Part shown: positions 1-8,730 of the stretch, one piece after another
Numbering within the stretch: position 1 is the first letter of the stretch
Layout: each line of letters opens with the position of its first letter
Assembly: GCA_017395685.1 (NCBI GenBank)
Contig: JAFQOD010000004.1
Location: 62,001-126,000, forward strand
Direction: 5' to 3'
DNA length: 64,000 nt
DNA from: Clostridia bacterium
GTDB taxonomy: Bacteria; Bacillota; Clostridia; Christensenellales; Aristaeellaceae
Made by a program: the position numbers and the translations under genes
The notes under the pieces: generated by a model
Databases searched by the model: none
Told to the model about the DNA's origin: nothing
The model's input: the letters and a program-made list of their open reading frames with translations, nothing else

Positions 1-2
1 AA

Positions 3-539
3 TTGGAGGATTGGCAGCGCCAGGCCTTTCAGCGGTTTTCAAGGGTATATCCCCTGCAGGATGCCCTGCATCTGGCCCTTCTGGCAGTGCCTGGCGGAAT
101 GGAAAGCGAGCACAGAACGGGCTATGCCCTGGATCTGGAATTGCACCCGCCCCTTTCCCTTGGAAAAGCGGATCCCTTGCTGAGAAATGATGTGGGCCGG
201 TGGCTTTCTGAAAATATGTGGCGCTACGGCTGGATCTACCGCTATGGGCCGGATCATGAAGGAGGGGGCGATTGTGAGGGCATTCATATCCGCTATGCAG
301 GGAAGGGCCATGCTGCCGCCATGCATGCATTGCAAATGGGGCTGGAGGAATATTGGGCGCTGCTGCGACAGGAAGGGGAGCTTACCCTATATCAGAATGG
401 GATAGAAAGGGCGCGGATTTACTGCACTCCCTGTCAGGATGATTGGGAAATTCTGCTACCCGATGAATATGAATATGCCGCCAGCCTGGATAATACGGGC
501 TGGGCGGCAGTGATCATGTATCCGAAGGGCACTATTTAA
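3..539 (+). CDS. M15B (VanY/DacB-like) D-alanyl-D-alanine carboxypeptidase, 5'-truncated by the window edge
   Basis: This is the C-terminal catalytic part of a zinc D,D-carboxypeptidase that trims the terminal D-Ala of peptidoglycan stem peptides outside the membrane. Residues numbered from the TTG at position 3 show the family signature SEHRTGYALDL, with probable zinc ligands His37 and Asp44, then CEGIHIRY with Glu92 as catalytic base and His95 as third ligand. A typical tail (GLEEYW) follows. VanY-type proteins normally have a signal or membrane anchor plus about 50 more residues upstream, so the true start lies outside the window; the TTG is only the first start-like codon. The 3' end overlaps the convergent minus-strand gene by 4 nt. 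The assignment rests on motifs. Confidence 0.8.
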   Translation: MEDWQRQAFQRFSRVYPLQDALHLALLAVPGGMESEHRTGYALDLELHPPLSLGKADPLLRNDVGRWLSENMWRYGWIYRYGPDHEGGGDCEGIHIRYAGKGHAAAMHALQMGLEEYWALLRQEGELTLYQNGIERARIYCTPCQDDWEILLPDEYEYAASLDNTGWAAVIMYPKGTI

Positions 540-2038
540 TCACTGGAAGGCAGCGATGCAATCCATTGATCCATCAGATTCAATCCCTTTTGCTGGGGAA
601 TTACATGATTGGGAAGAAGCTCCTGGGTGAAAAAATCCTGGAATGCCTGGAAAAATTCCGGCTGTACAATCATGGATTCCACATGCCCTTCCGACAGATT
701 ATAGGAAGAATTGGCATTGGACAGCATGACCCCCCTCCCTTCATAACTGGTGATTTCCAGATAAAAGGGCAGGGAATCATCCTTGGAAAAATACAGATTG
801 AAATAGGGATTTTCGCTCATCTGCTGGCGCAGATTCGCAAGGATCTTCCGGCGCTCGGCGGGGGTAAAGGCACTCAGGGCAAAGAAATGATCGCTGAGCC
901 GGCCAGTGAGCACAAAGCGCTGCATGGCGCTTGTGGAAAGAACGGCATGGGTCACCTTTTTCTTCGTGAAGCAGTTGCGATATCTTTGCAGATGGATGGC
1001 ATACATTTCATCCACTGCTTTTTTCATGCTTTCGCTGCGGGAAACCTTCAGCCCATTGATTGTGCGCATGCCTGCCGCCAGCAGAATATCCGGATGAATG
1101 AAGGGCAAATGGATATCCGGCTTGATGGAAAAAATGCTGTGATTGGCCTCCCACTTCCGGTTCATTTCGGCATAGCGCACATAATTATCGATTGTAATGC
1201 TTTCGGGAAACTGGGTTTGAATGGGGGAAAGACATGCTTTGTGATGATTGAGCTGATCAATCTGAAACAGGAAGGGGGAAGGATGCCGGTATTCGGTCAT
1301 GAGAAATTCATGGGCATCCGTCAGCACCAGATGATGCATCCTCTTTTTGCCGCATGCAGCCACAAAGGTACAGAAAATCCGGTTGCCGTCATAGAGGGCA
1401 AGGGCCTCCGGCGTTAAAATGGAGGCATCAGCCATATAGGCGGTGTAGCCCGCCAGCGGCAAAAAGCGGCGGACGGCAGCAATGCTCCCCAGCAGCACGT
1501 GGGGATGATCCGGCCGGTTGTGCAGATAATGGACGATACGCGCAGGATTTTCCTTCCTTGCCGCCAGAGGATAAAAATTATCCATCAGCGTATAGCGGCA
1601 GCAGCCTGTAATGATCAGTTCAATTTCTGTACTCTGTTCATAAATCTGGATCACCTCTGCCAGGCTGTGCAGGGGATGCTGCTGCAGGGCGCCGCCCCGG
1701 CACTGAATGGTATATGGTTCGTGAACGCTCTGATCCGGATTGGAAAGCAGCATCTGCCACATAATCTGATGGGACAGGTAGCGCTCTATTCCCACCCGCT
1801 GAATGCTCAGCGCCTGATCCAATTGGGCCTTTTCTTCGGGCAGGATGGAAATGCGCTGATTTTCCAGCAGTGCCTGATAGAATACATCCAGCGTTTTGAC
1901 GTTGACTTCATTATGGATGATCCGGGAAAGGGAGGTGGCGCTTTTCATATTCATCAGCCGGGCGCCCTCCAGGAGAGATAGTTCCCTGCTTTCCAGCATG
2001 GCTTTGATGCATTCGCCGAAGCTGCTGAAGGAATTCAT
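536..2038 (-). CDS. Predicted HTH-type regulator-like protein of unknown function, 500 aa
   Basis: I do not recognise the family with certainty. The start at 2038 is chosen because GGAGGGAAAAGG lies just upstream; an earlier in-frame ATG lacks a ribosome site. The N-terminus (MNSFSSFGECIKAMLESRELSLLEGARLMN..., then SLSRIIHNEV) resembles a Cro/XRE-like helix-turn-helix (about residues 8-60). The remaining roughly 430 residues contain no signal peptide or membrane span and look like a sensory or effector region. It is monocistronic, with its own near-consensus promoter, and convergent with the M15 peptidase gene. A cytoplasmic transcription regulator is the best guess; the long C-terminal domain could have another activity. 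Confidence 0.5.
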   Translation of the reverse strand: MNSFSSFGECIKAMLESRELSLLEGARLMNMKSATSLSRIIHNEVNVKTLDVFYQALLENQRISILPEEKAQLDQALSIQRVGIERYLSHQIMWQMLLSNPDQSVHEPYTIQCRGGALQQHPLHSLAEVIQIYEQSTEIELIITGCCRYTLMDNFYPLAARKENPARIVHYLHNRPDHPHVLLGSIAAVRRFLPLAGYTAYMADASILTPEALALYDGNRIFCTFVAACGKKRMHHLVLTDAHEFLMTEYRHPSPFLFQIDQLNHHKACLSPIQTQFPESITIDNYVRYAEMNRKWEANHSIFSIKPDIHLPFIHPDILLAAGMRTINGLKVSRSESMKKAVDEMYAIHLQRYRNCFTKKKVTHAVLSTSAMQRFVLTGRLSDHFFALSAFTPAERRKILANLRQQMSENPYFNLYFSKDDSLPFYLEITSYEGRGVMLSNANSSYNLSEGHVESMIVQPEFFQAFQDFFTQELLPNHVIPQQKGLNLMDQWIASLPSSD

Positions 2039-2069
2039 CCTTTTCCCTCCCATCCGTTGATTTGATTCC

Positions 2070-2099
2070 ATTATAAACAAGTGCCTTTTCTTTTGTCAA
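2070..2099 (-). promoter_or_regulatory. sigma-A promoter of the HTH-like gene
   Basis: On the minus strand TTGACA (2099-2094) and TATAAT (2075-2070) are separated by 18 bp. It lies about 30 bp upstream of the 2038 start and after the terminator of the SH3-protein gene, so this gene has its own transcript. Confidence 0.8.
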
Positions 2100-2103
2100 G
2101 AAT

Positions 2104-2134
2104 AGGAAAAAACCGCAGGGAATAGCCCCTGCGG
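2104..2134 (-). terminator. Intrinsic terminator of the sigma/anti-sigma/SH3 operon
   Basis: Reading the minus strand, CCGCAGGG and CCCTGCGG form an 8-bp stem (2134-2127 with 2120-2113) with a short loop, followed by a run of T. It sits directly after the stop of the SH3-protein gene. Confidence 0.85.
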
Positions 2135-2140
2135 CTGCTT

Positions 2141-3625
2141 TTATGGATTCAAGGATAGGATGATGGTTTCGGCGGCATTCTGCCCGCTGGCCCGGATGGG
2201 GCACAGGCCCAGGATCGCGGTGTTTTGCGGCAGGGTGCCGGAAAGGGTGAAGGTGGTGTGCCAGGAACTGGATAACGACAGCTTGGCAGCGGATGACTGG
2301 CAGGCGACGGGCACATTATTGGCATACAGCTGATAGCCTGTAATGGGATCGGCGGATGCATCATAGTTCCAGCTGGCAGGGGCCGTAACAGAGATTTGAG
2401 CGTTTATCAGGGTGCCGTAGGTAATATCCGCCTGGACAGAGGCAGTATATTCGCTGTTATTGTAGGAAGCGGTATAGGTTTTCCTTCCGGGGGTACGGGT
2501 GATGGCATGGGCGGGAATGAAGCCCCGCAGGGATTCTCCGCTTCCCTGCACCTCTGCATAGACCCAATTACCCATGGTGGCCAGCCATTTCACGTCACTT
2601 TGTCCTGCGGAAATGGAGCGGATCAGCGTCTGGCTGTTCAAGGGATCATCGGTCAGATAGGTATTCTGGGTGATCACCGCTTCGTCAAAATCAAAGGTCA
2701 GCTGGGGGATATCCGCCCCCTTGGGAAGGGCATTTTTCTCAATATAGCCAAAGCGCATCTGATCCGCACTGATATCATACTGAATCAGGATATAGCCGTT
2801 TTCTTCGCCGAATACCTGAATCCAGTCATTGGTGGATACCATGGCCTTGCCGCCGGCAGCCCGTTCATAGGAGGAGCCGGGGCCGGAATAGACGGGAAAT
2901 TTCTGCCCGCCGGTAAAATTGATGGCCTTGGCGGTAAGCTGGCTGCTGCCGGGAATGGAAGGGGGATTGGTAAGCACTTCCCGGGCAGCCTGTACAGTGG
3001 GTGGGAAGGCGGCGATGCTGCAGTAGCGCAGATTGGTTTCCACCACGCCCCAGACGGTGGTATTTCTGGCCAGGTCTTCCCTGTAGTAGATGATGCGATC
3101 CTTTTCTACCCAGGCATTGGTTACCGTTTTCTCAGCCAACAGATGGCTGAAAATGGATTTCATGTGCCACTGGCCGTATTCGTTAACGGAAAATATCTGG
3201 GAATGAACGTAATAATCCCCGGTATCGGATAGGAGAATAATCTGTAAACTGTCATTTTTATAGATCTGCTCCGTATCGATATCCGTCTGCCCCTTGCAAT
3301 TGGCCAGAATATAGCTTTTTTCTGTGTTCAAAAGCACGGTGGTATTTTTCAGCCAGTATTGCCATTTTCCATCCTTCTTTACAAAGCCGTACAGCGTATG
3401 CTGGTTCCCCTTGGTGGCTGCTGCAAAGGCAAAGCTGCCGCCCACAGTATCTTCGAATACTTCCACGGCCTCCATGTGAATGGTATAGCCATTGAAGGTA
3501 GAGGAGGAGAAAAAGGCGTGGATATCTTCCGGCAGATCTGCCCGGATATCCGCTCCGGCAGCCAGTGCGGGGAATGCGGCAACCATCAGGGAGAGGGTCA
3601 GCAGGAGGGTGAATAAGCGTTTCAT
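2141..3625 (-). CDS. Secreted SH3-like domain protein, 494 aa
   Basis: This is an exported protein of unknown substrate. It begins MKRLFTLLLTLSLMVAAFPALAAG, a typical signal peptide with an Ala-x-Ala cleavage site near residue 22. The start at 3625 has AAAGGAG upstream; an upstream in-frame TTG does not. About residues 235-300 (KFPVYSGPGSSYERAAGGKA ... YGYIEKNALP-like) and residues 305-380 look like two bacterial SH3 (SH3b) modules, usually wall or peptide binding. The rest is beta-rich. It follows the anti-sigma gene by 64 bp and ends at a strong terminator, so it is probably co-transcribed and may be the envelope-facing output or sensor of that sigma system. That role is inference from context only. 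Confidence 0.65.
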   Translation of the reverse strand: MKRLFTLLLTLSLMVAAFPALAAGADIRADLPEDIHAFFSSSTFNGYTIHMEAVEVFEDTVGGSFAFAAATKGNQHTLYGFVKKDGKWQYWLKNTTVLLNTEKSYILANCKGQTDIDTEQIYKNDSLQIILLSDTGDYYVHSQIFSVNEYGQWHMKSIFSHLLAEKTVTNAWVEKDRIIYYREDLARNTTVWGVVETNLRYCSIAAFPPTVQAAREVLTNPPSIPGSSQLTAKAINFTGGQKFPVYSGPGSSYERAAGGKAMVSTNDWIQVFGEENGYILIQYDISADQMRFGYIEKNALPKGADIPQLTFDFDEAVITQNTYLTDDPLNSQTLIRSISAGQSDVKWLATMGNWVYAEVQGSGESLRGFIPAHAITRTPGRKTYTASYNNSEYTASVQADITYGTLINAQISVTAPASWNYDASADPITGYQLYANNVPVACQSSAAKLSLSSSWHTTFTLSGTLPQNTAILGLCPIRASGQNAAETIILSLNP

Positions 3626-3689
3626 GGAAGTCAGGCTCCTTTCCAATGTGTTTCGCTTATATGACAGGCATCTTCCCTGGATTGTTTCA

Positions 3690-4562
3690 TTATCTGGAAA
3701 CTTTTTTTACGGAAGCGGCAATTTCTTCTGCATCGGCGGCTGTGCAGGTGATGGAAAGGGTGTGCCCGTCCATTTCCCAGGAAAGGGTGACGGCATTGTC
3801 GGTTTCCATTTTCAGGCCGATCTGATCCCCGATCTGCACATAGGATAGCTTGGCCCCTTCCTGGATGGTCATGGCCTTCTGCAGATTATATTCGGTGAAA
3901 ATGATGCTGCTGGTGTCCTTGGTATAGACGATGGAACGGCTGGAGGAATCCTCTTCCGTATCGGCGATGGCATAGCCTTCCGGAAGTGCCTGGGGGAAAT
4001 AGACGCCCTGCCATTGGCCGGGGGCCGTTCCAGAGGTTTCTTCCGGGATCACGGCCGGGGCTGCTTCTGCCACATCAGGAGTTCGGGTGGGAAGTGGCGT
4101 AAAAGTGGGGGATGGAGTGGGAGTAAGTGTGAAAGTGGGAGTTATTGTGGGAACGGGAGTTGGAGTGCTTGTAGGATCTGGTGTCAAAGTGGGGATTGCG
4201 GTTTCTTCCGGAGCATGAGTGGGAATGATGGTTTCCGTAGGCACGGGAGAATAGTATGGGACAATGGAGGCAGAGGGTAGGGGCGTCATGGGAATGGGAT
4301 CGGGATGATGCTGATGCAGGCCGATCCAGGCCGCCCCGGCAATCAGCATCAGGCAGGCCGCAGCTTTGAGAAGGAAAGGAAAGGCCCCTTTTTTCTTTTT
4401 GGTTTCCTTCTGGATCAGAGCAAAAATTTTAAGCCGATGCTGGCGATACAGTTTTTCGGCCTCCGCTTTGGCAGCAGGGGACAGAGAATTTTCCAGCGCA
4501 TTGGTTTCTTCTTCCGCAAGCATTGCGCAGGCCTGCCGCAGCAATTCTTCCTGTCGGTTCAT
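3690..4562 (-). CDS. Anti-sigma-like single-pass membrane protein with Thr/Pro-rich stalk, 290 aa
   Basis: A soluble N-terminal region of about 65 residues faces the cytoplasm, followed by one membrane helix (about residues 62-83, FLLKAAACLMLIAGAAWIGL). Then comes a low-complexity extracytoplasmic stalk made of TPTPxP/TPTxTP units (about residues 90-170), and a compact C-terminal domain resembling DUF4367/sensor domains of anti-sigma factors (QGVYFPQALPEGY ... ITCTAADAEEIAASV). The start codon overlaps the stop of the upstream sigma gene in an ATGA, indicating translational coupling and a paired function. Family knowledge suggests it sequesters the sigma factor until an envelope signal is sensed. 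No zinc-anti-sigma HxxxCxxC motif is seen, so the assignment rests on architecture and coupling. Confidence 0.7.
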   Translation of the reverse strand: MNRQEELLRQACAMLAEEETNALENSLSPAAKAEAEKLYRQHRLKIFALIQKETKKKKGAFPFLLKAAACLMLIAGAAWIGLHQHHPDPIPMTPLPSASIVPYYSPVPTETIIPTHAPEETAIPTLTPDPTSTPTPVPTITPTFTLTPTPSPTFTPLPTRTPDVAEAAPAVIPEETSGTAPGQWQGVYFPQALPEGYAIADTEEDSSSRSIVYTKDTSSIIFTEYNLQKAMTIQEGAKLSYVQIGDQIGLKMETDNAVTLSWEMDGHTLSITCTAADAEEIAASVKKVSR

Positions 4563-5110
4563 TCCATTCCCTCCCTTCCCGCAAGCAAATCCGCCAGATG
4601 TTTCCGGGCGCGGCTCAAATGCACCCGCACGGAAACCGCACGGATGCCCATTTCGGCTGCAATTTCCTCATCCGTCATTTCCCGGAAATAGCGCATCAGC
4701 ATGATTTCCTTTTCCCGGGGCGGCAGAAGGGCGATGGCCTCCTTGATTCTTTCCACCCCGGATTGCTCCATCAGGCCATCTTCTACCCGGTCAGCCCCGG
4801 GAAATGCGGTCAGCACGGTATCATCCATGGGCTGCTCCCGCTTTTTCCGGTTGTAGAGATTAATGGCTTGATGCCTCACAGTAATGACAAGATAGGAACG
4901 CAATTTGTTACATGGGAGGGAACGTAAAAGATCGATTTTTTTCAACAGCGCCATCATGGCGTCACTGACGGCGTCCTGGGCCTCCTGGCCGTTTCGGGTG
5001 ATCTGCAGCGCCTGGGCATACATCAGCCGGTGATGATCCACATAAATGGATTCGAAAAACTGCCGGTCATCCTCATTTTCGATCAATAAAAATATCAGGG
5101 GAATGAACAC
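4559..5110 (-). CDS. ECF-type RNA polymerase sigma factor, 183 aa
   Basis: A sigma-70 family factor with region 2 near residues 10-80 (DHHRLMYAQAL ... AVSDAMMALLKK) and region 4 near residues 115-175 (ALLPPREKEIMLMRYFREMTDEEIA, then the recognition helix MGIRAVSVRVHLSRARK). There is no region 3, as expected for the ECF group. I place the start at GTG 5110: AAAGG lies 9 nt upstream, and the promoter's predicted transcription start is about 5139, so the ATG at 5140 would have no leader. The next gene, overlapping by 4 nt, encodes the presumed anti-sigma factor. The promoter is a consensus sigma-A type, so the operon need not depend on autoregulation. Confidence 0.88.
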   Translation of the reverse strand: MFIPLIFLLIENEDDRQFFESIYVDHHRLMYAQALQITRNGQEAQDAVSDAMMALLKKIDLLRSLPCNKLRSYLVITVRHQAINLYNRKKREQPMDDTVLTAFPGADRVEDGLMEQSGVERIKEAIALLPPREKEIMLMRYFREMTDEEIAAEMGIRAVSVRVHLSRARKHLADLLAGREGME

Positions 5111-5145
5111 ATGATCAATCCTTTTTTTCTGAAAATTCAAGATTG

Positions 5146-5174
5146 ATTATAGAATGGCTCTGCTGGCTTGTCAA
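5146..5174 (-). promoter_or_regulatory. Consensus sigma-A promoter of the sigma/anti-sigma operon
   Basis: On the minus strand TTGACA (5174-5169), 17 bp, TATAAT (5151-5146): a perfect match in both hexamers and spacing. The predicted transcript starts near 5139, which fixes the sigma gene start at GTG 5110. Confidence 0.88.
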
Positions 5175-5202
5175 TGAAAGAGCAGAAAAAGCGCAGAAAA
5201 TG

Positions 5203-5231
5203 AAAAAAGCGCATGCCATTTGGCATACGCT
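5203..5231 (-). terminator. Intrinsic terminator after dapB
   Basis: On the minus strand AGCGTATGCCA and TGGCATGCGCT pair around a very short loop (5231-5208), followed by TTTTTT. It closes the acyltransferase-asd-dapA-dapB operon. Confidence 0.85.
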
Positions 5232-5245
5232 CATTTGGATAAAGA

Positions 5246-6001
5246 TCAGCTTTCCCTGGTGATTTCCTCTGCCAGATCCTCCATATTATATTCCCCGGGA
5301 TCCTTTTTGCAGATGAATCGTGCGGCCCGCAGTGCGCCCCGGGCGAAAATGGAGCGATCCTGGGCAGAATGGGTGAGCAGCACCGTTTCCCCCTGGCCGT
5401 AGAAGCCCACTTCATGCTCCCCGGCTACTGTGCCGCCCCGGACGGCATGGATGCCGATTTCCTGGCATTCCCGCTTTTCGGTGCGGGTATGCCGGCCGTA
5501 TACGGGCTGGGAATGGGCATTCTTTACCGCATCGTACAGCATCAGGGCGGTACCGCTGGGGGCATCGGCCTTCTGATTGTGATGCTTTTCCACGATTTCG
5601 ATATCAAAGCCGGGAAGCAGTGCGGCAGCCTTGGCAGAAAGGGCTTTGAGCACATATACGCCCAGGCTCAGATTAGCGCTGCGGAAAACAGGAATTTCCT
5701 CTGCTGCCTCCCGGATGGCGCAAAGATCATTTTCATTGTACCCGGTGGCGGCCAGCACCACGGGCAGCTTTTTCGCCCGGGCATAGGCGAGCAGGGAAGG
5801 AAGGCCTTCGGGCCGGGAAAAATCCACGATCACTTGGGCCTCCTGCTGCACCAGAGAAAAGGAAGGATAGATGGGAAAAGCGGCAGCGCTGCCTGCATGC
5901 ACATCCACGCCGGCGGCGATGATCACATTATTTTCTTCTGCCAGCGCCGCTACCTGGCGGCCCATCCGGCCGCATGCACCGGATAACAAAATCTTCAGCA
6001 T
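5246..6001 (-). CDS. dapB: 4-hydroxy-tetrahydrodipicolinate reductase
   Basis: Reduces 4-hydroxy-tetrahydrodipicolinate to tetrahydrodipicolinate with NAD(P)H in the lysine/diaminopimelate pathway, in the cytoplasm. The 251-residue length is normal. The N-terminal Rossmann motif GACGRMGRQV (residues 8-17) binds the nucleotide. The family signature EIVEKHHNQKADAPSGTA, carrying the catalytic His-His pair and Lys, is near residues 134-151. The gene overlaps dapA by 7 nt and is last in the operon before a strong terminator. The product supplies both peptidoglycan cross-link precursors and lysine. Confidence 0.96.
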   Translation of the reverse strand: MLKILLSGACGRMGRQVAALAEENNVIIAAGVDVHAGSAAAFPIYPSFSLVQQEAQVIVDFSRPEGLPSLLAYARAKKLPVVLAATGYNENDLCAIREAAEEIPVFRSANLSLGVYVLKALSAKAAALLPGFDIEIVEKHHNQKADAPSGTALMLYDAVKNAHSQPVYGRHTRTEKRECQEIGIHAVRGGTVAGEHEVGFYGQGETVLLTHSAQDRSIFARGALRAARFICKKDPGEYNMEDLAEEITRES

Positions 6002-6870
6002 ATCAATCCAGCCTTTTGCATTTCATTGCGCAGTATACGCGCATTTTCCTGGGATAAGGGAATGAGGGGCAGCCGCAGTTCATTGCAGCACAGGCCCATC
6101 ATGGCGGCCCCGGCCTTGACAGGAATGGGGTTTACCTCACTGAACAGGGCGGTGAACAGGGGCATGGCCTTCAGATTCAGCCGGGCAGCGGCTTCCAGCG
6201 GCAGATGGGTCATTTCCCGCATCAGCCGGGGGGCGATATTGGCGGCCACCGAAATGGTGCCCTTGCCGCCCATGGCCAGCATGGGGGCGGTCAATTCATC
6301 CGATCCGCTGTAGAAAGCGATTTTATCTCCGCACAGCCGGATCATTTCCATGATCTGGGCCATGTTGCCGGAGGCTTCCTTCATGGCGATGATATTCTCA
6401 TGCTCTGCAAGGGCCGCCAGCGTCTCCGGCAGCATATTGAGCCCCGTCCGGGAGGGCACATTATACACGATCACGGGAAGGGATCCTTCCTCGGCAATGG
6501 CGGTATAATGGGCAATCAGCCCGGCCTGGGTGGTTTTATTGTAATAAGGGGTGACGCATAACTGGGCGGCAGCGCCAAGATCCCGGGCTTTCTTCGCTTT
6601 TTTGAGGATTTCCCTGGTGTTATTGCCCCCGGTGCCCGCAATGACGGGGATACGGCCGTTTACCCTGGCAATGACCCTGGCAATGACCCTTTCCCATTCC
6701 TCGTCGGTCAGGGTGGAGGGTTCGCCGGTGGTGCCGCAGGCAACGATGCCGTCGCTGCCGTTTTCCAGTTGAAAATCCACCAGCTGATCCAGGACGGCCT
6801 CATCAATTTCACCATTTGTGAATGGGGTGATCAGCGCCACGGCGCAGCCGGTAAAGATGGTTTTTTCCAT
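5995..6870 (-). CDS. dapA: 4-hydroxy-tetrahydrodipicolinate synthase
   Basis: Condenses pyruvate with aspartate semialdehyde, the committed step to diaminopimelate. At 291 residues it is a standard TIM-barrel class I aldolase. The motif CGTTGEPSTLTDEEW (residues 45-59), the catalytic Tyr in YNVPSRTG and the Schiff-base Lys in AMKEASGN are all present. An AAAGGAG site precedes the start. A small in-frame duplication (RVIARVIARV, encoded by a tandem 12-nt unit near 6660-6690) lies in a surface helix. The gene sits between asd and dapB, in pathway order. Confidence 0.96.
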   Translation of the reverse strand: MEKTIFTGCAVALITPFTNGEIDEAVLDQLVDFQLENGSDGIVACGTTGEPSTLTDEEWERVIARVIARVNGRIPVIAGTGGNNTREILKKAKKARDLGAAAQLCVTPYYNKTTQAGLIAHYTAIAEEGSLPVIVYNVPSRTGLNMLPETLAALAEHENIIAMKEASGNMAQIMEMIRLCGDKIAFYSGSDELTAPMLAMGGKGTISVAANIAPRLMREMTHLPLEAAARLNLKAMPLFTALFSEVNPIPVKAGAAMMGLCCNELRLPLIPLSQENARILRNEMQKAGLIC

Positions 6871-6873
6871 GGA

Positions 6874-7965
6874 TTACTCCTTTCTGGGGATATAGCCCTG
6901 AGCACAGAGCAATTCGGCGGAAAGCACGCCGCCGCCGGCAGCGCCGCGCAGGGTATTATGGGAAAGGCAGACGAATTTGTAATCGAAGAGGCAATCTTCC
7001 CGCAGACGGCCTACGGTAACGCCCATGCCCTTTTCAAAATCCCGGTCCAGCTTGGTCTGGGGCCGGTCAGGCTCTTCCATATACTGGATGAAAGGGGTAG
7101 GGGCGCTGGGCAGATCCAGCAGCTGGGGAATGGTGCGCCAGGATGCCCAGCGTTCCTTTATTTCTTCCATGGTGGGCTTTTTTTCAAAGGAGACACTGAC
7201 GGCGGCCATATGCCCGTCGGAGACAGGCACCCGCAGGCACTGGGCGGAAATGACGGGGGTCTGGGCGTGGATGATCTTATCCCCCTCGGCATTCAGTTCG
7301 CCCCAGATTTTGAGGGGCTCCTTTTCGCTCTTTTCTTCCTCGCCGCCGATGTAGGGAATCACATTATCCAGGATTTCCGGCCAGCGATCGAAGGTTTTTC
7401 CGGCGCCGCTGATGGCCTGATAGGTGCATACGGAAACGGCCTTGATGCCAAAATCCCGAAGGGGAGAGAGGGCGGGCACATAGCTTTGGATGGAGCAGTT
7501 GGGCTTGACGGCAATGAAGCCGTTCTTGGTGCCCAGCCGCTTTTTCTGAGCGGCAATGATGGGGGCGTGGCTGGCATTGATTTCGGGAATCAGCATGGGC
7601 ACATCATCCACCAGACGGCAGGCGCTGTTATTGCTGACCACAGGGGTTTCAGCCTTGGCATAGCTTTCTTCCAGTTCCCTGGTGGCTTTCTTATCCATGG
7701 CTACGGCGCAGAAAACAAAATCGCACAGCGGGGCCACCTTTTCCACATCGGCGGCATCCATTACAGGCATATTCAGCACCTTTTCAGGAATGGGCCAGGA
7801 AAAGGCCCACCTGCCGGCTACTGCCTCCTGATAGGATTTTCCGGCGCTGCGGCCGCTGGCGGCCAGAACCGTAATTTCAAACCAGGGATGGTTTTCCAGA
7901 AGAGAAATGAACCGCTGGCCGACCATGCCCGTGGCGCCAATGATACCAACGCGATACTTTTTCAT
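6874..7965 (-). CDS. asd: Aspartate-semialdehyde dehydrogenase (archaeal/fungal-type)
   Basis: Reduces aspartyl phosphate to aspartate semialdehyde, feeding DapA. The start at 7965 (MKKYRVGIIGATGMVGQRF) is preferred because GGAGG lies 9 nt before it; the ATG three codons upstream abuts that site. The Rossmann GATGMVGQ motif is at residues 8-15. The active-site Cys is in KPNCSIQSY, a form typical of the archaeal/fungal-like branch, and the GHMAAVSVSF motif carries the catalytic His. Length 363 aa is normal for that branch. It is third in a five-gene minus-strand operon and is followed by dapA after 3 nt. Confidence 0.94.
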   Translation of the reverse strand: MKKYRVGIIGATGMVGQRFISLLENHPWFEITVLAASGRSAGKSYQEAVAGRWAFSWPIPEKVLNMPVMDAADVEKVAPLCDFVFCAVAMDKKATRELEESYAKAETPVVSNNSACRLVDDVPMLIPEINASHAPIIAAQKKRLGTKNGFIAVKPNCSIQSYVPALSPLRDFGIKAVSVCTYQAISGAGKTFDRWPEILDNVIPYIGGEEEKSEKEPLKIWGELNAEGDKIIHAQTPVISAQCLRVPVSDGHMAAVSVSFEKKPTMEEIKERWASWRTIPQLLDLPSAPTPFIQYMEEPDRPQTKLDRDFEKGMGVTVGRLREDCLFDYKFVCLSHNTLRGAAGGGVLSAELLCAQGYIPRKE

Positions 7966-8022
7966 GAATTTCATCCTCCATGCTTTATCATATGCAAAAA
8001 TTGAAAATTGAAACCGGAAAAA

Positions 8023-8730
8023 TCAATAATGCAGCCGGCGTACCAATTCTTCCCGGATGGCCCGGTTGCTGTTGATATAGAACAGGGACAGGCTAAGGAA
8101 GATGCAGGGTGCTGCAACAAATATTGCCCATTGGAAGGTGAGGGGAAGGGAGGCGGCCAGACGGCAGAAAAGCTCAACCGCCATGCATTCCATCCCAACG
8201 GCGGCAAAGAATGCCGCCAGCACCGTCAGCTTGTTCAATCTGCCCAACCGGTAGAAAAGCGTCATCAGGGCAATGATAATGAAGGCCAGCAACAGGCTTG
8301 GGAATACGATGGGGAAAAACCATCTGCCCGACTGGCTGATCCATTCTACCATCAGCAGATAGGCGCTCAGGGTGATAAAGCTTATTGCCAGGAAAGCATA
8401 TCCCTTATGCCTGGGCAAATAGATGGGAACGATGGTACAGATAAAGAACATCACCAGCGCCCCGCAGGGGTAAATGCTCCAGGAAAGGCCGCCGCCCGTG
8501 AGCCAGTCGATGATCAGGCACAGGGCAGAGGGCACCAGGAAAAGCAGGATGCACAGGAAGAGCAATAATTTTTTGCTGCGCTTCAGTTCCTGTTCCGGTG
8601 TTCTTACAGGATATGCCCGGGGTGCCGCCGGATCGGGGGGCGCATGGGGATCCAGGGCAGGGGTATGGCACAGGGGACATTGATTCTCGCTTTCCCCCAG
8701 CTTCACCCCACAATGCACGCAATAGGCCAT
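8023..8730 (-). CDS. Zinc-ribbon multi-pass membrane protein (DUF6320-like), 235 aa
   Basis: Starts with a small zinc ribbon (MAYCVHCGVKLGESENQCPLC, paired CxxC), followed by a Pro-rich linker and about six hydrophobic helices from residue 50 on (for example KLLLFLCILLFLVPSALCLIIDW). It directly abuts the upstream condensation-domain gene (8731), so the two are translationally linked. From memory, proteins of this architecture commonly accompany an alcohol-acetyltransferase-like gene in Firmicutes, which suggests a joint role at the membrane. The biochemical function is unknown. Confidence 0.65.
   Translation of the reverse strand: MAYCVHCGVKLGESENQCPLCHTPALDPHAPPDPAAPRAYPVRTPEQELKRSKKLLLFLCILLFLVPSALCLIIDWLTGGGLSWSIYPCGALVMFFICTIVPIYLPRHKGYAFLAISFITLSAYLLMVEWISQSGRWFFPIVFPSLLLAFIIIALMTLFYRLGRLNKLTVLAAFFAAVGMECMAVELFCRLAASLPLTFQWAIFVAAPCIFLSLSLFYINSNRAIREELVRRLHY

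Noticed and set aside
7966..8022. A lysine riboswitch ahead of asd
   Set aside because: Only 48-57 bp separate asd from the upstream gene, too short for the L box, and no candidate leader exists before the first gene of the operon either.
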